NCBI GenBank assembly: GCA_031266495.1
Contig: JAISAX010000686.1
Span: forward strand, 1-5,294
Direction of reading: 5' to 3'
From: Opitutaceae bacterium
GTDB lineage: Bacteria > Verrucomicrobiota > Verrucomicrobiae > Opitutales > Opitutaceae
Length of the DNA: 5,294 bases
The position numbers were made by a program, and so were the translations under genes. Of the stretch, positions 5,294 to 5,294 are shown piece by piece (within the stretch, counting starts at the first letter, position 1; each line of letters begins with the position of its first letter). The notes beneath the pieces were generated by a model. That model did no database searches. It had not been told where the DNA came from and saw only the letters and a program-made list of their open reading frames with translations.

Positions 5294-5294
5294 G

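Overview
The window looks like chromosomal DNA from a member of the PVC superphylum, most likely a verrucomicrobial relative of Opitutaceae. This is inference from several weak cues: a type II secretion-like pseudopilin ending in a degenerate H-X9-DG motif, an exported LVIVD-repeat propeller protein, GC-rich coding sequence without visible Shine-Dalgarno sites, and intergenic gaps full of hairpin repeats. No rRNA, tRNA or marker gene is present to settle it.

Layout from left to right: (1) 1-687, the 3' part of a pseudopilin gene on the + strand. (2) 688-879, a gap holding an inverted pair of REP-type hairpins with the GTAG foot. (3) 880-2955, a + strand gene for a 691-residue secreted LVIVD-repeat beta-propeller protein. 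(4) 2956-3374, a convergent 3'-3' gap with a possible minus-strand terminator and a 148-bp double-hairpin inverted repeat. (5) 3375-5058 on the - strand, two genes 10 nt apart: a D-isomer-specific 2-hydroxyacid dehydrogenase (upstream) and a YqaB/beta-phosphoglucomutase-like HAD phosphatase (downstream). (6) 5059-5294, the upstream region of that operon, with a heptanucleotide array touching the start codon, a good sigma70-like promoter, and a third REP family (GTGG foot) running to the window end.

The + strand pair (pseudopilin, propeller) probably acts at the cell envelope. The - strand pair is cytosolic small-molecule metabolism: an NAD-linked 2-hydroxyacid/2-ketoacid oxidoreductase and a sugar-phosphate phosphatase, plausibly co-transcribed; the substrates cannot be read from sequence.

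The most unusual content is non-coding. Each of the three gaps between or beside genes carries a different repeat family built on the same plan: two hairpins in inverted orientation around a 38-54 bp spacer. In all three families the sequence differences between copies fall largely on paired stem positions and preserve pairing, which points to selection on folded structure, as expected for REPIN-type elements moved by a RAYT (TnpA_REP) protein. No such transposase lies in this window.
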